NCBI GenBank assembly: GCA_016936855.1
Contig: JAFGXA010000028.1
Location: 1 to 58,495 of the forward strand
Direction: 5' to 3'
Origin: Gammaproteobacteria bacterium
GTDB lineage: Bacteria; Pseudomonadota; Gammaproteobacteria; UBA9339
Length of the DNA: 58,495 nt
Shown: positions 49,542 to 58,473 of the stretch, in pieces
Numbering within the stretch: position 1 is the first letter of the stretch
Layout of the letters: every line of letters begins with the position of its first letter
Made by a program: the position numbers and the translations under genes
The notes under the pieces: model-generated
Database searches by the model: none
What the model was told of the DNA's origin: nothing
The model's input: only the letters and a program-made list of their open reading frames with translations

Positions 49542-51421
49542 AAGCTTTGACCGGGTGAGCTAATAACCTTGGCATTCCCCACAATGTCTTGCAGAAACAG
49601 GTCATAAAGCAACTCACCATTACTTCTGGCCATTTGTTTTAGAATGATATCTTGCTTTGTTTGTGACAATTTGGCATAGCTACCAAATTTAACATCGCGC
49701 AGTTTGATTATAGCGTATCCTTTTGTTGGTAGCGCAATACCAAATAATTGCTGTTTTGCTTCATTTGGTAAGCTAAAAATCTTTTGCACCAATATTGGGT
49801 CCAAATGTTTGCTAGAAGCATTGGATAAAGTTAGATCACGAATTTGTCTTATAGGGGTTTTTTCCTGTTGAGATAAAGAGGCAAGATCAGAGCCACTTTG
49901 TTGTAATTTTTTGCCGGATTTTATTGCAGCAACTAATTCCTTTTTAACCAAGAGCCGATCGCTAATTTCATTTTGTACTTTGGATAATGGCAAAAGTTTT
50001 TGTGGTGCATATTTTAGCTTTCGCAAAACCACAATATCCCCCGGCGCCACTTCGATTGGATCGCTATTATAATTATCTCGTAATATTGCACTACCAAATG
50101 CGGCAGTAACTATTTTACTATCTTTTATAATGCCACTTTTACCACCTTTTTTAGTAAAAAAATCTGTAGTTTTTATCTTAAGATTTAGTTTTTTAGCAGC
50201 TGGTCTTAAGGTATCAGAATTGGTATAAGTTAGATCTGATAAAGCGTCATTTTTCTGATCAAAAAGCTCTGTTAATTTATGCTGCACATAAGCTTTTAAA
50301 ACTCTATTTTTCGCAGCAGTAAAACTTAAAGTTTGCGCTTTTTCTTTTTTAAGCAATTTGACGATAACAAAACCATTGTCAAGCATAATTGGCTTAGATA
50401 TATTACCTGCCTTCATGGTGCTTAAAGCCTTTAAAACATCAGCACTCAATTGTTGCTTGATAGCCCATATTGGATGACCATAGTTAATATCAAGCTTATC
50501 AAAATTGATTCCAGTCTTAGCTTCTTTATAAAGCTTTTCTATTTTTGTTTCCGCCACCTTTTTGTCATCATGCGTAGCATTTGCCGGAAAGCGAACAAAA
50601 ATCTTACTAATATGCCAACGATCAGGATGTGAATATAGATCTATATTGCTATCATAAAATTGGTGCAATGCAGAATTAGTTGGTGATGAAGGAAGCTTTA
50701 ATTCACTCTGCTTTAACTCCAAATATTGAATGGCAACCTTTTCAGGCAGAGTAAATTTAGCTTCATGAGTAGTATAATAGGCTTTTATTTCTGCTGGAGT
50801 AACCGTAACTTTATGTTTGAAATTATTCAAAGGTAATAGAAGATAATCAACATCACGCTTTTGTTCTAGTAGGCGAACCGCATTTTTAGCTTCATATTTG
50901 GTAGAAAAATCGCTCATGGCTATACCAGCTCTCAATTGCTGTGTAATTACATCTTTTCTGATATCTTGCATAAATTCAGCTTCAGAATAAAGCATGCGCT
51001 CTAAAACTTGCTGAAAGCGTTGTTCTGAAAATCGACCAGCTATTTGGAAAACAGGCATGCCAGAGAGAATAGCATCTACTTGCTCCATACCAACATCAAA
51101 TCCCATTTTTGATGCCGCTTGAAATAAAGCTAGTTTATTTACCATTTGCTGAAGCACTTTTGCGTGTAATATTTTTTGCTGTTCTTGGGTTAGAGTTAAC
51201 TTACCTTTGCTATTTATCATAAGTTGTTGATATGCTCGACGATATGCAATACCAAACTGCTGTTTAGTTATCTTAGCCCCGTTAACGCTTGCCGCCTGAT
51301 TGTCTCCCGAACCAGAATGCAAATAATATTGCACCCCCCATAAAGCAAAAGTCACACATAAAAGACCAACAATAATAGCAGCTATAATTCCCTGCATTTT
51401 CTCACGCATTGATTGAATCAT
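49529..51421 (-). CDS. ppiD: Periplasmic folding chaperone PpiD
   Basis: PpiD is an inner-membrane-anchored chaperone for proteins leaving the Sec translocon. The 630-residue protein has a short cytoplasmic start, one membrane helix (about 12-32), a SurA-like N-terminal chaperone region (VNGAKITKQQFGIAYRRAYQQ) and a parvulin-like domain around residues 265-355. It ends in a C-terminal helical part. The last ten residues (SSPGQSLPRT) are encoded by the GC-rich palindrome at 49521-49541, so the native end was probably replaced. It is convergent with rne. Confidence 0.92.
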   Translation of the reverse strand: MIQSMREKMQGIIAAIIVGLLCVTFALWGVQYYLHSGSGDNQAASVNGAKITKQQFGIAYRRAYQQLMINSKGKLTLTQEQQKILHAKVLQQMVNKLALFQAASKMGFDVGMEQVDAILSGMPVFQIAGRFSEQRFQQVLERMLYSEAEFMQDIRKDVITQQLRAGIAMSDFSTKYEAKNAVRLLEQKRDVDYLLLPLNNFKHKVTVTPAEIKAYYTTHEAKFTLPEKVAIQYLELKQSELKLPSSPTNSALHQFYDSNIDLYSHPDRWHISKIFVRFPANATHDDKKVAETKIEKLYKEAKTGINFDKLDINYGHPIWAIKQQLSADVLKALSTMKAGNISKPIMLDNGFVIVKLLKKEKAQTLSFTAAKNRVLKAYVQHKLTELFDQKNDALSDLTYTNSDTLRPAAKKLNLKIKTTDFFTKKGGKSGIIKDSKIVTAAFGSAILRDNYNSDPIEVAPGDIVVLRKLKYAPQKLLPLSKVQNEISDRLLVKKELVAAIKSGKKLQQSGSDLASLSQQEKTPIRQIRDLTLSNASSKHLDPILVQKIFSLPNEAKQQLFGIALPTKGYAIIKLRDVKFGSYAKLSQTKQDIILKQMARSNGELLYDLFLQDIVGNAKVISSPGQSLPRT

Positions 51422-51445
51422 TTTTTACCTCTTTTTTCACTCTGG

Positions 51446-51465
51446 ATCCCCGCCTTCGCGGTGAT
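51446..51465. repeat. Palindrome copy upstream of ppiD
   Basis: ATCCCCGC and GCGGTGAT flank CTTC with one mismatched pair, in the context CTCTGGATCC. It is a diverged member of the same family and lies in the 188-base gap between ppiD and the dehydrogenase gene. Confidence 0.65.
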
Positions 51466-51544
51466 AACATGTATGGTGATAGCCAAACGGCAAATTATAC
51501 TAAAATTAAGCGCAAAACCAATGAATTTCGCAAAAATAATTTCC

Positions 51545-51573
51545 TTGTTTTTTGAAAAATTATCACTTACGAT
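51545..51573 (+). promoter_or_regulatory. Possible promoter of the dehydrogenase gene
   Basis: TTGTTT (51545-51550) and TACGAT (51568-51573) are 17 bases apart, 36 bases before the start codon. Both are partial matches. Confidence 0.3.
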
Positions 51574-51609
51574 CAACACATCTAATAATAAAGAAAAGGA
51601 GATAAATCC

Positions 51610-52689
51610 ATGACTATTTTTACCCAAAAAAGTTTTAACAATCACGAGCAAGTAGTCTTCTGCCAAGATGAACATTCTGGACTTAAAGCTATCATTGGGG
51701 TACACAATACAAAATTAGGACCAGCGCTTGGTGGTTGTCGCTTCTACCCATACTCTGACGAAGAAATGGCGTTAAACGATGTTCTACGCTTATCTCGCGG
51801 CATGACATATAAAGCATCGGTCGCAGGACTTAACCTCGGCGGTGGTAAATCAGTTATTATAGGTGATCCTAAGAAAATTGGAACTGAACAACTATTTCGT
51901 GCTTTTGGTAGATTTGTAAATGGATTAAACGGCAGATATATAACAGCTGAAGATGTTGGTACTTCAGATAAAAACATGGTTTGGATCAATAAAGAAACAC
52001 CATATGTAACAGGCCTTCCAACCTACTTTGGCGGTTCAGGCGACCCATCTCCATTTACCGCTCATGGTGTTTTCGTTGGAATTAAATCTGCACTAAAAAA
52101 GCAAAAAGGTAGTGACAGCTTGGCTGGTGTTAAAGTTGCTGTACAAGGTGCTGCAGGCCACGTTGCTTTTAATCTTTGCAGAGAATTACACGAAGCTGGT
52201 GCTGTTTTATATATTTCAGACATCAACAAAGAAGGTTTAAAGCGCGCTGCCGAAGAGTTTAATGCAACTATAGTAGAAGGCGATGAAATCTACAAACAAG
52301 ATGTTGACGTATATGCTCCTTGTGCATTAGGTGCTACTGTAAATGACACCACAATTCCAATGCTAAAGTGCTCAATAATTGCTGGTGCTGCTAACAACCA
52401 GCTAGAGGATGAAGATAAACATGGCGATATGTTACGTAGTAAAGGTATTTTGCAAGCACCAGACTATGTTATCAACGCAGGTGGTCTTATAAGCGTTGAT
52501 TCTGAAATCACAGGTGGTGGTGTCGGACATGTAAATGCGCAAATCGAGGATATTTACACAACACTGCTCAATATCTACAACATGGCTGACCAAGAAGGCA
52601 TTAGCACAGTAGCTGCTGCTAATAATATCGCCAAAAAACGCATTTCAGATATTAATGTGATTAATGGCATCTACAAAGGCGAAGAATAA
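51610..52689 (+). CDS. Leu/Phe/Val/Glu-type amino-acid dehydrogenase
   Basis: This 359-residue NAD-dependent enzyme deaminates an amino acid to its 2-oxo acid. The substrate domain has LGPALGGCRFYPY, the catalytic Lys region in GMTYKASVAGLNLGGGKSVI, and AEDVGTS. The Rossmann domain has VKVAVQGAAGHVAF and SDINKEGL, and CALGATVND and AGAANNQLE follow. Length and motifs fit leucine/phenylalanine/valine dehydrogenases better than glutamate dehydrogenase (about 450). AAGGAGAT precedes the ATG at 51610. A long palindrome separates it from the oxidoreductase gene. Confidence 0.92.
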   Translation: MTIFTQKSFNNHEQVVFCQDEHSGLKAIIGVHNTKLGPALGGCRFYPYSDEEMALNDVLRLSRGMTYKASVAGLNLGGGKSVIIGDPKKIGTEQLFRAFGRFVNGLNGRYITAEDVGTSDKNMVWINKETPYVTGLPTYFGGSGDPSPFTAHGVFVGIKSALKKQKGSDSLAGVKVAVQGAAGHVAFNLCRELHEAGAVLYISDINKEGLKRAAEEFNATIVEGDEIYKQDVDVYAPCALGATVNDTTIPMLKCSIIAGAANNQLEDEDKHGDMLRSKGILQAPDYVINAGGLISVDSEITGGGVGHVNAQIEDIYTTLLNIYNMADQEGISTVAAANNIAKKRISDINVINGIYKGEE

Positions 52690-52712
52690 AACGCGATTTA
52701 TCGTGTTTATTG

Positions 52713-52738
52713 TAGGGGCAAGGCGCGCCTTGCCCCTA
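52713..52738. repeat. 26-bp perfect palindrome
   Basis: TAGGGGCAAGGCG is followed directly by its reverse complement CGCCTTGCCCCTA, then TTTTATT. As RNA it would form a strong hairpin with a short U-tract and could end the dehydrogenase transcript 26 bases before the oxidoreductase start. It may instead be another dispersed repeat. Confidence 0.8.
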
Positions 52739-52763
52739 TTTTATTAAATATTCGGAGAAAGGC

Positions 52764-55700
52764 ATGGCAAAACAACAAATCCGTATTATTGATGCTAATG
52801 AAGCTGCAGCTGACGTGGCATATCGCACGAATGAAATCTGCATTATTTACCCAATCACCCCAGCATCAGGCATGGGTGAACTATCTGATGCTTGGAAGGC
52901 TGAGGATAGAAAAAATATTTGGGGTGATACTCCGGACGTAGTGGAAATGCAGAGCGAAGGGGGAGCCGCAGGAGCTATTCACGGTGCAGCGCAAACTGGT
53001 GCATTAACAACCAGCTTTACCGCATCGCAAGGCATACTGTTAATGATACCAAATATGTATCGTATTGCTGCCGAACTATCTCCCACTGTTTTTCATGTAG
53101 CATCACGCGCTCTGGCTCCACAAGGCATGACCATCTACAGTGAGCACTCTGATGTCATGGCAGTGCGTAGTACTGGTTTTGCGCTTTTATCTTCTAATAA
53201 CGTACAGGAAGCACACGATTTTGCAGCTATCGCTCAGGCAACTACGCTTAAAGCTAGCATACCTATCGTGCACTTCTTTGATGGATTTAGAACTAGCCAT
53301 GAAGTTTCGAAAATCAATTATGTTGATGACGAGATTCTAAAACAACTAATAGATGATGAAGCCATTTTTGCTTTTAGAGCAAGACGTATGCACCCAGAAA
53401 ATCCTATAGTGCGCGGACTTGTTTATAACAACGACATATTCTTCCAACAACGTGAATCAGTTAGCAAATATTACGATGCTATGCCGCAAATCATGCAAGA
53501 TTGCATGGATCAATTTGGCAAATTAACTGGTCGCTATTATAAAATATACGAATACTATGGAGACCCTAACGCTGAGAAAGTTATTATTCTCATGGGATCA
53601 GCCGCCGACACTGCTGAAGAAACAATAGCCCACTTAAACAAAACCAAAGAAAAAGTTGGTGTTTTAAAGGTTCGATTATTCCAACCATTTTCTACCGAAC
53701 ATTTCTTCAAGGCATTACCTGCAACTTGTCAAAAAATTGCAGTGCTGGATCGAATCAAAGACCCTGGCGCCGGCGGTGAACCTCTCTATCAAAAAATCGC
53801 AACTGCTGTTTTACAAAGAGCTACTAGCACCAATTCTAAGCTGCCATTAATTATTGGTGGTCGCTATGGTATTGGCGGTAAGGAGTTTACTCCAAGTATG
53901 ATCAAAGCTATCTTTGATGAACTAGATAAAGAAACCCCCAAAAACCAATTTACAATAGGTATTGATGACGATATCCAACATTCAAGTATTGCTTATGAAG
54001 ATGTTATAAACATCGAAAATGACAAAGTAAAACAAGCTATTTTTTACGGTCTTGGTGCGGATGGCACAGTAAGCGCCAACAAAAATACGGTTAAGATTAT
54101 AGGCTCTGAGACTGAGAACTTTGTACAAGCCTATTTTGTGTATGATGCAAAAAAATCTGGCTCTAAAACCGTATCACATCTACGCTTTAGTCCAGAACCT
54201 ATTAAATCCGCATACTTAATAACTAATGCAAATTTCATTGGTGTACATCAATTCAATTTTGTTTATGAAATGGACGTGTTAAAAGACGCAGCAAACGGGT
54301 CTGTATTACTATTAAATAGCCCATATTCACCAGATGAAACATGGAGCAAGCTGCCCTGCTCTTTACAATCTGCAATAATTGATAAAACAGTAAAGTGCTA
54401 TTGCATCGATGCATATAAAGTAGCAAGAGATTCAAACTTGGGACACCGCATCAACACCATAATGCAAACCTGCTTTTTTGCTCTTGCAAATATCATATCT
54501 AAAGATGATGCTATTGAAAAAATCAAAACTACTATTGAAAAAACTTACAGTAAAAAAGGCGCCGACATTGTGAAGCAGAATTTTGCTGCAGTTGATAACG
54601 CCTTAGCTAATCTACATGAAGTACCAATTGGCTCAAAAACAACGACTGACTGTGCATCAATTAAGGCTGTTAATGGTGATCAACCTCAACTTGTCAAAGA
54701 CGTAATTATTCCAATGATGGCAGGCCATGGTGATAAACTCAAAGTAAGCCAGTTACCACCTGATGGCTCTTACCCAACCAATACTACTAAACTAGAAAAA
54801 CGTAATATTGCGCTAGAGGTACCGGTATGGGATATGGAAAAATGTATCCAGTGTGGTAAATGTAGCTTAGTGTGCCCTCACGCAGTAATTCGTGCTAAGA
54901 AATATGATGCTGATTTACTAAAAGATGCCCCTGAGAACTTTAAAGCAGTTGATGCTAAAGGCAAAGATGCTGCCGGACAAAAATATACTATTCAAGTTTC
55001 TTTAGAAGACTGCACAGGCTGTAAATTATGCGTTGAAAACTGTCCTGTTAAAGACAAAGCATTACACATGGAAAATCGCGAGTCTATTTTAGATAAAGAA
55101 AGAGAAAGCGTTGAATTTTTTAACCGCCTTCCAAGCGCTAATAAAAACGACATTACATCTTACACCGTTAATAACATTCAGTTTATTGAACCGCAATTTG
55201 AATTTTGTGGTGCTTGCGCTGGCTGTGGTGAGGCTCCATATGTAAAATTAATCTCTCAGTTATATGGCGATCGCTTATTAATAGCTAACGCTTGCGGCTG
55301 CTCTTCAGTGTACGGTGGCAATATGCCAACTTCGCCTTGGACTTTAAATAAAGATGGGATGGGGCCAACCTGGTCAAGCTCACTCTTCGAAGACAATGCT
55401 GAGTTTGGTTTTGGTATGCAATTAACTGAAGATCAGCATCGACAAGAGGCTGAAAAGCTACTAAGAGAGCTTTCTCAACAAATTGGCGATAACCTAGTGT
55501 CAGCCTTAATTAGCGCACCGCAAACAAATGATCTTGAGATAAGTGAGCAACGCGCAAGAGTAACTGAACTCAAACAAAAATTAGCTACCATTAACTCTCC
55601 AAAAGCAAAACACTTGCTAACTTTAGCCAACAATTTAGTTAAACATAGTGTTTGGTCGTTTGGTGGCGATGGTTGGGCTTATGATATTGGTTTTGGTGGT

Positions 55701-56282
55701 CTTGATCACGTTATGGCCAGTGGCCGCGATATCAATATATTGGTCATGGATACAGAAGTTTACTCTAATACTGGTGGACAAGCATCTAAAGCATCTCCTA
55801 GAGGTGCCGTAGTCAAATTCGCCGCCAACGGTAAACCAAAAGCCAAAAAGGATTTGGGCCTAATGATGATGTCTTACGGAGATGTTTACGTTGCTAGCAT
55901 TGCCTTAGGATCCAATCCAATGCAGGCAATTAAGGCTATTAAAGAAGCAGAAGCATATAATGGCCCCTCTTTGATTCTAGCTTATAGTCACTGCATAGCC
56001 CATGGTATTAATATGCAGCAAGGCATGCAACAGCAAGATAAAGCAGTAAAATCTGGTTATTGGTTACTATATCGCCACAATCCAGAGCTAATTAAGGAAG
56101 GTAAAAACCCTCTACAATTGGATTCAAAAGAGCCAACTGTTGCCTTTGAAGACTACATTAAAAATGAAAACCGCTATCAAGTATTGGCAAGATCGAATCC
56201 AGAACGAGCCAAAAAACTTATAGCTTTAGCTGAAGAAGATGTCGCAAGGCGCTGGAATTTATACAAAAAACTGGCATCGTAA
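52764..56282 (+). CDS. nifJ: Pyruvate:ferredoxin (flavodoxin) oxidoreductase
   Basis: This 1172-residue single-chain enzyme oxidises pyruvate and CoA to acetyl-CoA and CO2, passing electrons to ferredoxin or flavodoxin. Domain I has the ITPASGMGEL motif. A CoA-binding region and gamma domain follow, then two 4Fe-4S sites (CIQCGKCSLVCP near 694 and CTGCKLCVENCP near 750). A third cluster's cysteines lie in FCGACAGCGE and ANACGCSSVYGG. The TPP site is GDGWAYDIGFGG near 966. All motifs are intact and length is normal. GGAGAAAG precedes the ATG. The cluster makes the enzyme oxygen-sensitive in most organisms. Confidence 0.97.
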   Translation: MAKQQIRIIDANEAAADVAYRTNEICIIYPITPASGMGELSDAWKAEDRKNIWGDTPDVVEMQSEGGAAGAIHGAAQTGALTTSFTASQGILLMIPNMYRIAAELSPTVFHVASRALAPQGMTIYSEHSDVMAVRSTGFALLSSNNVQEAHDFAAIAQATTLKASIPIVHFFDGFRTSHEVSKINYVDDEILKQLIDDEAIFAFRARRMHPENPIVRGLVYNNDIFFQQRESVSKYYDAMPQIMQDCMDQFGKLTGRYYKIYEYYGDPNAEKVIILMGSAADTAEETIAHLNKTKEKVGVLKVRLFQPFSTEHFFKALPATCQKIAVLDRIKDPGAGGEPLYQKIATAVLQRATSTNSKLPLIIGGRYGIGGKEFTPSMIKAIFDELDKETPKNQFTIGIDDDIQHSSIAYEDVINIENDKVKQAIFYGLGADGTVSANKNTVKIIGSETENFVQAYFVYDAKKSGSKTVSHLRFSPEPIKSAYLITNANFIGVHQFNFVYEMDVLKDAANGSVLLLNSPYSPDETWSKLPCSLQSAIIDKTVKCYCIDAYKVARDSNLGHRINTIMQTCFFALANIISKDDAIEKIKTTIEKTYSKKGADIVKQNFAAVDNALANLHEVPIGSKTTTDCASIKAVNGDQPQLVKDVIIPMMAGHGDKLKVSQLPPDGSYPTNTTKLEKRNIALEVPVWDMEKCIQCGKCSLVCPHAVIRAKKYDADLLKDAPENFKAVDAKGKDAAGQKYTIQVSLEDCTGCKLCVENCPVKDKALHMENRESILDKERESVEFFNRLPSANKNDITSYTVNNIQFIEPQFEFCGACAGCGEAPYVKLISQLYGDRLLIANACGCSSVYGGNMPTSPWTLNKDGMGPTWSSSLFEDNAEFGFGMQLTEDQHRQEAEKLLRELSQQIGDNLVSALISAPQTNDLEISEQRARVTELKQKLATINSPKAKHLLTLANNLVKHSVWSFGGDGWAYDIGFGGLDHVMASGRDINILVMDTEVYSNTGGQASKASPRGAVVKFAANGKPKAKKDLGLMMMSYGDVYVASIALGSNPMQAIKAIKEAEAYNGPSLILAYSHCIAHGINMQQGMQQQDKAVKSGYWLLYRHNPELIKEGKNPLQLDSKEPTVAFEDYIKNENRYQVLARSNPERAKKLIALAEEDVARRWNLYKKLAS

Positions 56283-56313
56283 ATATCAACGCGAGAGGTG
56301 CAGCGGGTGGAGG

Positions 56314-56331
56314 TCCCCGCTTTCGCGGGGA
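56314..56331. repeat. Palindrome copy between nifJ and ackA
   Basis: TCCCCGC and GCGGGGA flank TTTC, with GGTGGAGG before and TGACGTTG after. The right flank is identical to that of the copy inside lpxK. Confidence 0.8.
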
Positions 56332-56381
56332 TGACGTTGATAATAATTAACAACGTTGCCGTTTATTAACGAGGAAAAAGA

Positions 56382-57563
56382 ATGCAAGCAATATTGGTAA
56401 TTAACGCTGGTTCATCAACCATCAAATTCGCAGTTTTTGCTGTTGAACATAACGAACCAAAAAAACGTTATACGGGACTCATAGACAAGCTCTTGTTAGA
56501 GCCTCAAATGTCGATCAAAGATCTCAAAACCGGCGATAAAAAATTGATTGCTATGTATCAACAGGGCGAAAGCCCATATGCTAACGCATTTAACTCTATA
56601 TTACATTGGCTGCATGATAACAATATCGAACTTATTGCCGCCGGTCATCGCATGATCCACGGTGCAACTAAGATCACTGAATCAGTGGTCCTTAATGATG
56701 AAGTAATTAAATTTTTAGAGACCTTAAATCCATTAGCACCGCTACATCAGCCCTACAATATCCAGGGTGCAAAAATAGCTTTCGCTAAATACCCTAAGCT
56801 ATTTCAAGTAGCTTGTTTTGATACCTCATTTCACACTACGGCGCGCGAGCTATCACAACTCTTTGCTCTACCAAAATGGTTAACTGAAGAAGGTGTACGT
56901 CGTTATGGCTTTCACGGCCTATCCTATGCTTATGTTGTCGATCAATTTGAGAATTATTTAGCTCCAAAAATAGTCGATGGTAAAATAATTGTGATGCACT
57001 TAGGTAACGGGGCCACTATGGCTGCTATTGAAAACCGTAAGAGCCTCGCCACCAGCATCGGCTTTTCCGCTGTTGATGGTCTTATCATGGGTACTCGTAC
57101 TGGCAGCATGGATCCTAGCGTTATTCTCTACCTTATGAAAGAACACAACATGGGTTATGACGAAGTCACTAAACTAATTTACAAAGACTCTGGCTTATTA
57201 GGCGTATCGGGCATTAGCCCTGATATGCGCGACCTATTGGCTTCAGACTCTAAAGACGCAAAGCTCGCAGTAGATCTTTTCTGTTACCGAGTTGCTCAAT
57301 GGATCGGAACTTTGTCTATGGAACTGCAAGGTTTAGACGCATTAGTCTTTACAGCTGGTATTGGTGAAAACGCAGCACCAATTCGTGAAAAAATTTGTGC
57401 CTATGCTAAATGGATGGGCGCTGAACTTGATACAACTAAAAATAACGCTAACGAATCAGAGATCCACACAAGCAACAGCAAAATCGCCATTCACGTTATC
57501 CCAACTGATGAAGAAGCAACTATTGCTAAAGATACTTGGCGCCTACTACAGCAAAATAAGTAA
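56382..57563 (+). CDS. ackA: Acetate kinase
   Basis: AckA interconverts acetyl-phosphate plus ADP and acetate plus ATP. The 393-residue ASKHA-fold kinase has VINAGSSTIKF, GHRMIHGA, CFDTSFHTT, RRYGFHGLSYAYV, VMHLGNGATMAAI and GLIMGTRTGSMDPS. Near the end comes FTAGIGENA. All family motifs are present. GAGGAAAA precedes the ATG. It lies 99 bases after nifJ, which supplies acetyl-CoA; phosphotransacetylase is not in the window. Confidence 0.96.
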   Translation: MQAILVINAGSSTIKFAVFAVEHNEPKKRYTGLIDKLLLEPQMSIKDLKTGDKKLIAMYQQGESPYANAFNSILHWLHDNNIELIAAGHRMIHGATKITESVVLNDEVIKFLETLNPLAPLHQPYNIQGAKIAFAKYPKLFQVACFDTSFHTTARELSQLFALPKWLTEEGVRRYGFHGLSYAYVVDQFENYLAPKIVDGKIIVMHLGNGATMAAIENRKSLATSIGFSAVDGLIMGTRTGSMDPSVILYLMKEHNMGYDEVTKLIYKDSGLLGVSGISPDMRDLLASDSKDAKLAVDLFCYRVAQWIGTLSMELQGLDALVFTAGIGENAAPIREKICAYAKWMGAELDTTKNNANESEIHTSNSKIAIHVIPTDEEATIAKDTWRLLQQNK

Positions 57564-58282
57564 TGAACGAAATATTAGAGCCACATGTAATTTTTATTGC
57601 TGATTTGCATCTTTTAGCTGCGGCTCCTCGAAAAACAAAAAACTTCATTAAATTTCTAGCAGAAATAGCATCTCAGGCTGACGCTCTTTATATTTTGGGT
57701 GATTTTTTTGATATTTGGCTGGGAGATGATGATCAAAATGAATTCATTACAATCATCAAGCAAGCACTAAGAAACCACACAGTTCAACACGCTGTCTACC
57801 TACTTCCCGGTAATCGCGACTTTCTGCTTGGCAAACAATTTGCAAAAGACACCGGTGTAAAACTTTTATATGATCCAACTTTAATAGATCTATATGGAAA
57901 CCCCACCCTACTCTTGCACGGTAACAAAGAGTGCAGTAATTCTCTAATCCACAACATATACCTCAAAGTCGTTTATAATCAGCTTTTTCAGAGATTATTC
58001 ACCAACCTTTTACCACTTATGTTTAGACAAAAACTTGCCAATAAAATGCGGAAAATAAGCGTTGAAGCTAATCGCAAAAAGACCAGCACTATTAAAAAAT
58101 TAAATCGAGAAAAGGTTCTAGCCTTAAAAAACAAATACCATCCAACCCAACTAATCTATGGTCATTTGCATCTGTCTAATCAATACCAAGAACTGGGGAT
58201 AAACTGTTTCTCTCTTCCTGCCTGGGATGATGAGGCAACACCATATCTGTACATATCTGCAACGCAACAAGAATTTGCTTGA
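57563..58282 (+). CDS. lpxH: UDP-2,3-diacylglucosamine pyrophosphatase LpxH
   Basis: LpxH removes UMP to form lipid X in lipid A synthesis. The 239-residue calcineurin-like phosphoesterase has metal-binding blocks FIADLHL, LGDFFDIWLGDD, LPGNRDFLLG, LLLHGN and YGHLHLSNQ. The usual HGD reads HGN here, but the metal-binding His is kept. The ATG overlaps the ackA stop (TAATG), so translation is coupled to acetate kinase, an unusual pairing. Confidence 0.9.
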   Translation: MNEILEPHVIFIADLHLLAAAPRKTKNFIKFLAEIASQADALYILGDFFDIWLGDDDQNEFITIIKQALRNHTVQHAVYLLPGNRDFLLGKQFAKDTGVKLLYDPTLIDLYGNPTLLLHGNKECSNSLIHNIYLKVVYNQLFQRLFTNLLPLMFRQKLANKMRKISVEANRKKTSTIKKLNREKVLALKNKYHPTQLIYGHLHLSNQYQELGINCFSLPAWDDEATPYLYISATQQEFA

Positions 58283-58473
58283 TGGCGTTATTTTAACACT
58301 CCCGAACCAAGCAACGGCTAAAAGAAAATTCTTTTAATGAGTTAACAGCGAAGTAAATTATGGCATCACTATGATTGGTATTATAGCTAGTTTTTGGCAA
58401 CGTCATCCTTGTAAAAGTTCATTAATTCGGTTCCAAATTTAGTAAACTAAAGAACTAGAGGAGGAAATGATAT

